From assembly GCA_038133505.1 (NCBI GenBank), contig JAYPTI010000047.1:1-19264 (forward strand): a stretch of 19,264 nt of DNA. Reading direction: 5' to 3'. Position numbers and translations under genes: made by a program. This document shows positions 14,999 to 19,264 of this stretch, one piece after another (position 1 is the first letter of the stretch; each line of letters begins with the position of its first letter). The DNA comes from JAYQUR01 sp038133505. GTDB taxonomy: Bacteria; Pseudomonadota; Alphaproteobacteria; MPNO01; UBA830. The notes beneath the pieces are model-generated. The model was given only the letters and a program-made list of their open reading frames with translations, did not search any database and had not been told where the DNA came from.

Positions 14999-15430
14999 TC
15001 AGGCCGCCTTCTGGTCTTCCGCCCAGTAGTTGAGTTCCACCGTGATCCCGTTGGGATCGTCGACGAAGACCTGGAACAGATCCATGTTGGGGACCTGGCG
15101 TTCCTTGAACGGATAGCCCTTGTCCTTGAGCCGGGCGATCAGCTTCTCGGGCTCGCGCGCCCGGAAAGCGATGTGATCGAACGCCCCGGAACCGTCGAGC
15201 GCTTCGGCGCTGATTTCGCCCCCGAGATACTGCTGCAGGCCGGACGGGTCGTCGGGATCGACGCCGACGAGGTGGACGACGGCGACGCCGTCGACATAGA
15301 GCCACGCCCCGGGAAACGGAAAATCCGGCCGGTCGCCGTCGACCATGCCGAGCACGTCGACGTAGAACTCGCGGGTTTCCTCCAGCTTGACCGTGCGGAT
15401 CGAGCAATGGTCGAGAGAACTGAGGCTCAT
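14999..15430 (-). CDS. VOC-superfamily (glyoxalase-type) protein, small
   Basis: A 143-residue single-chain VOC protein. Candidate metal ligands are H8 (SSLDHCSI), H53 (AVVHLVG), H86 (FDHIAFR) and E132 (GITVELNYW). The DDPNGITVEL end motif is classical for glyoxalase I-like and fosfomycin-resistance-like relatives. The ATG at 15430 has AGGGAG upstream. It is first in a minus-strand run and lies divergent to the Mo-hydroxylase operon across a 184-base gap. It probably acts on a product of the adjacent hydroxylase; isomerase, epimerase, lyase or dioxygenase chemistry cannot be told apart. It differs in length and sequence from the other VOC protein at 635-1261. Confidence 0.85.
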   Translation of the reverse strand: MSLSSLDHCSIRTVKLEETREFYVDVLGMVDGDRPDFPFPGAWLYVDGVAVVHLVGVDPDDPSGLQQYLGGEISAEALDGSGAFDHIAFRAREPEKLIARLKDKGYPFKERQVPNMDLFQVFVDDPNGITVELNYWAEDQKAA

Positions 15431-15572
15431 GTGGCAACTCCCTTATTGTTCCGACCCCATCGATAGTTCGGGTGGGCGGACTGTTCAAGCCGATCATAGG
15501 CGCTGGCGGCGCATACGTGAACAACCCCGCCCGGCTTGATCTGCGGCGCTTTTTACGGTCAATTTGAAGAAA

Positions 15573-15597
15573 GGGCGGCACGCCAAGAATGCCGCCC
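15573..15597. promoter_or_regulatory. leader hairpin or operator upstream of the second Mo-hydroxylase operon
   Basis: GGGCGGCA (15573-15580) and TGCCGCCC (15590-15597) form a perfect 8-bp stem with a 9-base loop, ending 17 bases before the ATG at 15615. It is too close to the ribosome site to be a normal promoter element, so an RNA leader structure or an operator at the start point is likely. The remaining 184-base divergent gap also carries a 7-bp inverted pair (15486-15492 with 15532-15538); no convincing -35/-10 was found. Confidence 0.35.
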
Positions 15598-15614
15598 GAC
15601 GATGGGGAGACACC

Positions 15615-16472
15615 ATGAAACCGGCACCATTCGCATATGCGCGCGCGTCCTCGCTCGACGACGCGCTGGAGTTGCTCGCCCAGCACGGCGACGACGCCCG
15701 CCTTCTCGCGGGCGGGCAGAGCCTGATGGCGACGCTCAACATGCGCCTGTCGGCGCCCGAAATCCTGATCGACCTGAACCGGATCGACGGGCTTGTAGGG
15801 ATCGACGATACGGGAGACGCGCTGCGGATCGGCGCCATGACCCGTCACGTGGATATAGAGACGTCGGATGCGGTCGCGACCCATGCGCCGCTGATCGCCG
15901 CGGCGATGGAGCACATCGCGCACCCGGCGATCCGCAACCGCGGTACGTTCGGCGGATCTATCGCCTTTGCCGACCCGGCGGCGGAGCTCCCCGCCTGTGC
16001 AGTGGCCCTCGACGCGACGATGCACATCGCGGGCAAAGGGGGCGAACGCACCGTTGCGGCAGGGGACTTCTTCCGCGGGCTGTACGAGACCGCGGTCGGA
16101 CCCGGCGAGATTCTCACCGCCGTGTCCGTGCCGAAAATCGCAGCCGGTTGGAAATCGGGTTTCCTGGAACTCGCGCGGCGCCACGGCGACTACGCCATCA
16201 TCGGGCTGTGCGCCCATGTGGAATTCGACGGCAAGTCGTTCGGCGACGGCCGGCTCGTCTTCTTCGGCGCCGGCGACCGGCCGATCTCCGCTCCGAAATC
16301 CGCAGCCCTTCTCAAGGGGAAGAGCTGGAGCGACGCGCTCGCCGACGAGCTGGCGTCGTCGCTGAAGCAGGAGCTCGACCCGCCGGAGGACCTCAACGCG
16401 GACGGGCCGATGCGCAAACATCTCGCGGGCGTGCTGGTCAAACGCACCCTCGGCCCGCTGGCGGGAGCTTGA
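15615..16472 (+). CDS. molybdenum hydroxylase FAD-binding subunit (CoxM/CutM-like)
   Basis: A 285-residue medium subunit with the FAD motifs AGGQSLM (32-38) and TFGGSIA (111-117), and a CO-dehydrogenase flavoprotein-type C-terminal domain. It has no four-cysteine insertion, so it lacks the [4Fe-4S] cluster of the other enzyme in the window and should use quinone or another acceptor in an oxidative hydroxylation. The ATG at 15615 is preceded by GGGGAGACACC. The earlier in-frame ATG at 15564 would add an unsupported 17 residues. The next subunit starts two bases after the stop. The FAD-FeS-Mo order is the coxMSL layout. Confidence 0.9.
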   Translation: MKPAPFAYARASSLDDALELLAQHGDDARLLAGGQSLMATLNMRLSAPEILIDLNRIDGLVGIDDTGDALRIGAMTRHVDIETSDAVATHAPLIAAAMEHIAHPAIRNRGTFGGSIAFADPAAELPACAVALDATMHIAGKGGERTVAAGDFFRGLYETAVGPGEILTAVSVPKIAAGWKSGFLELARRHGDYAIIGLCAHVEFDGKSFGDGRLVFFGAGDRPISAPKSAALLKGKSWSDALADELASSLKQELDPPEDLNADGPMRKHLAGVLVKRTLGPLAGA

Positions 16473-16474
16473 TC

Positions 16475-16951
16475 ATGGACAAGAACGTCGACATCACGAT
16501 GACCGTCAACGGCGAGACCGTGACGCGCCGCGTCGAGGCGCGCACGAATCTCGTCGATTTCCTGCGATACGAGCTGGGCCTCACCGGCAGCCACGTCGGC
16601 TGCGAACACGGCGTCTGCGGCGCCTGCACCGTCCGCGTCGACGGCAGCATCGTCCGCGGCTGCCTTATGGTCGCCGCCCAGGCCGACGGCGCCGACGTCT
16701 GGACCATCGAGGGCGTCACGGAAACAGGCGAAATCAAAGGCTTGCAGGACGCGTTCGTCGAGCGAAACGCGCTCCAGTGCGGCTTCTGCACGCCCGGCAT
16801 GCTTTTGACCGTCGCCGAGCTGATGGAACGCAAGCCCGACGCAAGCCGCGAGGAAATCCGCGAATTCATCTCGGGCAACTTCTGCCGCTGCACCGGATAC
16901 CAGGCCATCGTCGACGCGGTCGAGATGGCGCGCGCCAAGGGAGACGCGTGA
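16475..16951 (+). CDS. molybdenum hydroxylase [2Fe-2S] subunit (CoxS/CutS-like)
   Basis: A 158-residue small subunit. The first [2Fe-2S] cluster is bound by C43, C48, C51 and C63 (CEHGVCGAC), the second by C102, C105, C137 and C139 (CGFCTPG and NFCRCTGY). It carries electrons from the Mo centre to FAD. The ATG at 16475 follows the FAD gene by two bases with GGGAG upstream, and the stop overlaps the large-subunit ATG by one base (TGATG). The longer reading that starts at 15536 is in the shadow of the FAD gene and was rejected. The CEHGVCGAC signature is of the aerobic CoxS/CutS/QoxS type, unlike CDGGECGLC in the reductase operon. Confidence 0.92.
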   Translation: MDKNVDITMTVNGETVTRRVEARTNLVDFLRYELGLTGSHVGCEHGVCGACTVRVDGSIVRGCLMVAAQADGADVWTIEGVTETGEIKGLQDAFVERNALQCGFCTPGMLLTVAELMERKPDASREEIREFISGNFCRCTGYQAIVDAVEMARAKGDA

Positions 16952-19264
16952 TGACCGACATGATCACAGACCGCTGGATTCTCGACCGCCCGAACTCTTA
17001 CATCGGCCGCTCGGTCCCGCGCCCGAACGCACCCCGTCTCGCCCAGGGCCGCGGTACGTTCGTCGACGACGTCGAGCTGAAGCGGATGGTCCATGTGGCG
17101 TTCGTCCGCTCGCCCTATGCCCACGCGCGGATGAAATCGATCTCGACCGACGCGGCCAAGGCCGCGCCGGGCGTCGTCGCCGTCGTCACCGGAAAGGAAC
17201 TCGCCGAAATCCACGACCCGTGGGTCGGCGTGCTGACCCATCTCGAAGGCATCAAGTCGGCACCGCAATACGCGCTGCCGATCGACACCGCGCGCTGGCA
17301 GGGCGAGGCGGTCGTCGCCGTCGTCGCGGACAGCCGTGCCCGTGCGGAAGACGCCGTGGAACTGGTCGACATCGACTGGGAGGTGCTGCCCGCGGTCACC
17401 GATGCGGAAACGGCGCTCGACGCCGCCACCCCGGTCATCCACGACGAGCTCGGCGATAACCTGACGTGGCGGCGCAATGCCAATGTCGGCGACGTCGACG
17501 CGGCCTATGCGGATGCCGATCACGTCGTCGAGGAGACGTTCGTCTTCGGCCGCCACACCGGCGTCTGCCTCGAAGCGCGCGCACTGGTCGCAGACTTCGA
17601 GCCGTCGGAGGAACAGCTCACCGTCTGGCACAACAACCAGTGCCCGCACATGATCCAGAACATCCTCGCGACCCACTATCACCTCGACGAACACCGCGTC
17701 CGGGTGATCACGCGGGACGTCGGCGGCTCGTTCGGCATCAAGGTGCACACCTACGCCGACGAGATCGCCACGGTCGGGCTTTCGATCATGCTGAAACGGC
17801 CGGTGAAGTTCGTCGCGGACCGGATGGAAAGCTTCGTCACCGACATCCACGCCCGCGATCATCGCGTCAAAGGCAAGATCGCGGTCAAGAACGACGGCAC
17901 CATCGTCGCCTTCGAGATCGACGACCTGACCGGCATCGGGCCCTACTCCATGTACCCGCGCACCAGCGGCATCGAGGCGAACCAGGTCGTCAACATGATC
18001 GGCGGGCCCTACAGGTTCGACAACTACCGCGCCGTCGCCACCGTCGTGTTCCAGAACAAGAACATGATGTGCCAGTACCGCGCCGTCGGGCATCCGATCA
18101 TGTGCGCCGTCACCGAGGGTCTCGTCGATGCGGCGGCGAAGGCAGTCGGCATGGACCCGGTCGAACTGCGCCAGAAGAACTTCCACCCGGACGATTCCTA
18201 CCCGACCAAGTCGGCACAGGGCCTGCCGTTCGAGAACCTGTCGCACGAAGAGAGCATGAAGACCCTCCTAGAGGCGATGGACTACGAGGCGCTCAAGGCC
18301 GACCGCGACGCGAAGCGCAAGGACGGAATCTATCGCGGCATCGGGTTCGCCAGCTTCATCGAGGTGACCAACCCGTCGGCGGCGTTCTACGGCGTCGGCG
18401 GCGCGCGAATCTCGGCGCAGGACGGCGCGACGATGCGGCTCGATGCGAAGGGCAACGTCTTCGTCTCGACCGGCGCCACCGAACAGGGCCAGGGCATGGA
18501 AGCCGTGATCTCGCAGGTCGCAGCGACCGCCGTCGGCGTCCCGCCGGAGCGGCTCAAGATCATCACCGGCGATACCGAGCACACGCCCTACGGCGGCGGC
18601 ACGTGGGGATCGCGCGCCGCCGGCATCGGCGGCGAGGCGGTCGCGCAGGCCGGCCGCGCGCTGCGCGAGCAGATACTCGTCGCCGCCGGCGCGATGCTGC
18701 AGGAAGACGCGGCGAAGCTCGATATCCGGAACGGCGTCGTGGTCGACGCCGCCACCGGCAACGAGCGCATCGGCCTCGATGAGGTCGGGCGCATCTGCTA
18801 CTACCGCCCGGACACGCTGCCCGACGGCTTCCAGTCGGAGCTGGTGGCGACCCGCCACTACGTGCCGCGCAAATACCCGTTCGCATTCACCAACGGCGCG
18901 CAGGCCTCCTATCTTGAGGTCGACGTCGAAACCGGATTCATCAAGCTGCTGAGGCACTGGTGCGTCGAGGATTGCGGCACGGTCATCAACCCGCTGCTGG
19001 TCGACGAACAGATCCGCGGCGGCGTGGTGCAAGGCCTCGGCGGCGCGATGTGGGAGGAATGCCTCTACGACGCCGACGGCCAGATGCTGAACGCCAACCT
19101 GGCGGACTATCTGGTGCCGATGGCGGCGGAACTGCCCGACATCGACTGCGGGCACGTGGTCTCGCCGACGGCGGACTCGGACCTCGGCGCCAAGGGCGCG
19201 GGCGAAGCCGGCACATGCGGCGCACCGGCTTGTGTGATGAACGCGCTGAACGACGCGCTTTCGC
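16951..19264 (+). CDS. molybdenum hydroxylase large subunit (CoxL/CutL-like), C-terminus beyond window
   Basis: 771 codons are visible, and family members end near 780-810, so only a short tail is missing. In order: the N-terminal a/b hammerhead domain (LAQGRGTFVDDVEL, WQGEAVVAVVAD); GGSFGIK (258-264); the active-site loop NMMCQYRAVGHP (371-382); a glutamine loop ATEQGQG (509-515); and GAKGAGEAG with the catalytic glutamate E752. The loop differs from form I CO dehydrogenase (AYRCSFR) and from form II (AYRGAGR), so CO oxidation is not supported. The final arginine is replaced by histidine (QYRAVGH). Likely work is hydroxylation of an N-heteroaromatic, aldehyde or ring carbon by water. It is translationally coupled to the [2Fe-2S] subunit; no maturation genes (coxD-F-like) are in view. 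Confidence 0.9.
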   Translation, partial: MTDMITDRWILDRPNSYIGRSVPRPNAPRLAQGRGTFVDDVELKRMVHVAFVRSPYAHARMKSISTDAAKAAPGVVAVVTGKELAEIHDPWVGVLTHLEGIKSAPQYALPIDTARWQGEAVVAVVADSRARAEDAVELVDIDWEVLPAVTDAETALDAATPVIHDELGDNLTWRRNANVGDVDAAYADADHVVEETFVFGRHTGVCLEARALVADFEPSEEQLTVWHNNQCPHMIQNILATHYHLDEHRVRVITRDVGGSFGIKVHTYADEIATVGLSIMLKRPVKFVADRMESFVTDIHARDHRVKGKIAVKNDGTIVAFEIDDLTGIGPYSMYPRTSGIEANQVVNMIGGPYRFDNYRAVATVVFQNKNMMCQYRAVGHPIMCAVTEGLVDAAAKAVGMDPVELRQKNFHPDDSYPTKSAQGLPFENLSHEESMKTLLEAMDYEALKADRDAKRKDGIYRGIGFASFIEVTNPSAAFYGVGGARISAQDGATMRLDAKGNVFVSTGATEQGQGMEAVISQVAATAVGVPPERLKIITGDTEHTPYGGGTWGSRAAGIGGEAVAQAGRALREQILVAAGAMLQEDAAKLDIRNGVVVDAATGNERIGLDEVGRICYYRPDTLPDGFQSELVATRHYVPRKYPFAFTNGAQASYLEVDVETGFIKLLRHWCVEDCGTVINPLLVDEQIRGGVVQGLGGAMWEECLYDADGQMLNANLADYLVPMAAELPDIDCGHVVSPTADSDLGAKGAGEAGTCGAPACVMNALNDALS

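Noticed and set aside
13794..16421. 875-codon minus-strand reading that includes the second flavin hydroxylase
   Set aside because: Only the last 400 codons match the family; the upstream part runs through the VOC gene in another frame and antisense to the FAD subunit.
16438..18246. Long minus-strand open frame (602 codons) opposite the second Mo-hydroxylase genes
   Set aside because: It is antisense to strongly supported CoxS/CoxL-like genes and has no domain signal.
16951..19264. Carbon monoxide dehydrogenase
   Set aside because: The active-site loop lacks AYRCSFR (form I) and deviates from AYRGAGR (form II), and no cox accessory genes are present.
1..19264. Mobile elements, integrase, attachment sites, CRISPR arrays, tRNA or rRNA genes
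   Set aside because: I saw no transposase or integrase motifs, no regular repeat array, and no tRNA/rRNA-like segments on either strand.

Overview
The window is a gene-dense stretch of high-GC bacterial chromosome. The codon third positions are strongly G/C, ATGA/GTGA/TGATG junctions are common, and several starts are GTG. Gene content (two xanthine-oxidase-family molybdenum hydroxylases, flavin-dependent hydroxylases of the HsaA type, TauD, VOC proteins, cytochrome c', a PEP-CTERM/PrsT-like TPR remnant) fits an environmental proteobacterium. An alphaproteobacterium is my best guess, but no marker gene here proves it. No rRNA, tRNA, CRISPR array or transposase was seen, and no gap without a gene exceeds about 190 bases.

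Layout. (A) 4107 to 1, minus strand: a tightly packed run encoding a secreted Sel1-repeat protein, an HsaA-like flavin hydroxylase/acyl-CoA-dehydrogenase-fold protein, an alpha/beta hydrolase, a VOC protein and a TauD/TfdA dioxygenase cut by the window edge. (B) 4182 to 5965, plus strand: a dihydroorotate-dehydrogenase-like flavoprotein coupled by a GTGA overlap to a 5-formyltetrahydrofolate cyclo-ligase-like protein. (C) 6049 to 8716: a truncated PrsT-like N-terminus running head-on into a sugar-nucleotide epimerase, then a DUF350 membrane protein and a membrane-anchored trypsin-like protease. (D) 15430 to 8729, minus strand: a second VOC protein, a second 400-residue HsaA-like protein, a carboxymuconolactone-decarboxylase-family protein, a cytochrome c' gene broken by an in-frame TAA, and a three-gene 4-hydroxybenzoyl-CoA-reductase-type operon (gamma-alpha-beta) behind its own palindrome-covered promoter. 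(E) 15615 to the right edge, plus strand: a second, CoxMSL-like molybdenum hydroxylase (FAD, 2x[2Fe-2S], Mo subunits), the last cut just before its C-terminus.

How it may work together. Regions A, D and E look like catabolic modules for aromatic or other cyclic carbon sources. The two Mo enzymes would hydroxylate or reductively dehydroxylate the ring or a CoA thioester. The HsaA-like proteins would hydroxylate at the expense of reduced flavin (no flavin reductase is in view). The VOC and alpha/beta-hydrolase proteins could open, isomerise or hydrolyse products. The substrate cannot be read from sequence. Region C looks like a cell-envelope/exopolysaccharide remnant lying between the catabolic blocks.

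The most notable observations are: the exact [4Fe-4S]-loop cysteine spacing in the reductase beta subunit; the nonsense-broken cytochrome c'; the 22-bp perfect palindrome over the reductase promoter; the atypical Mo-site loop of the second hydroxylase; the cysteine-less DHODH-like protein coupled to a folate-type protein; and the PrsT breakpoint.
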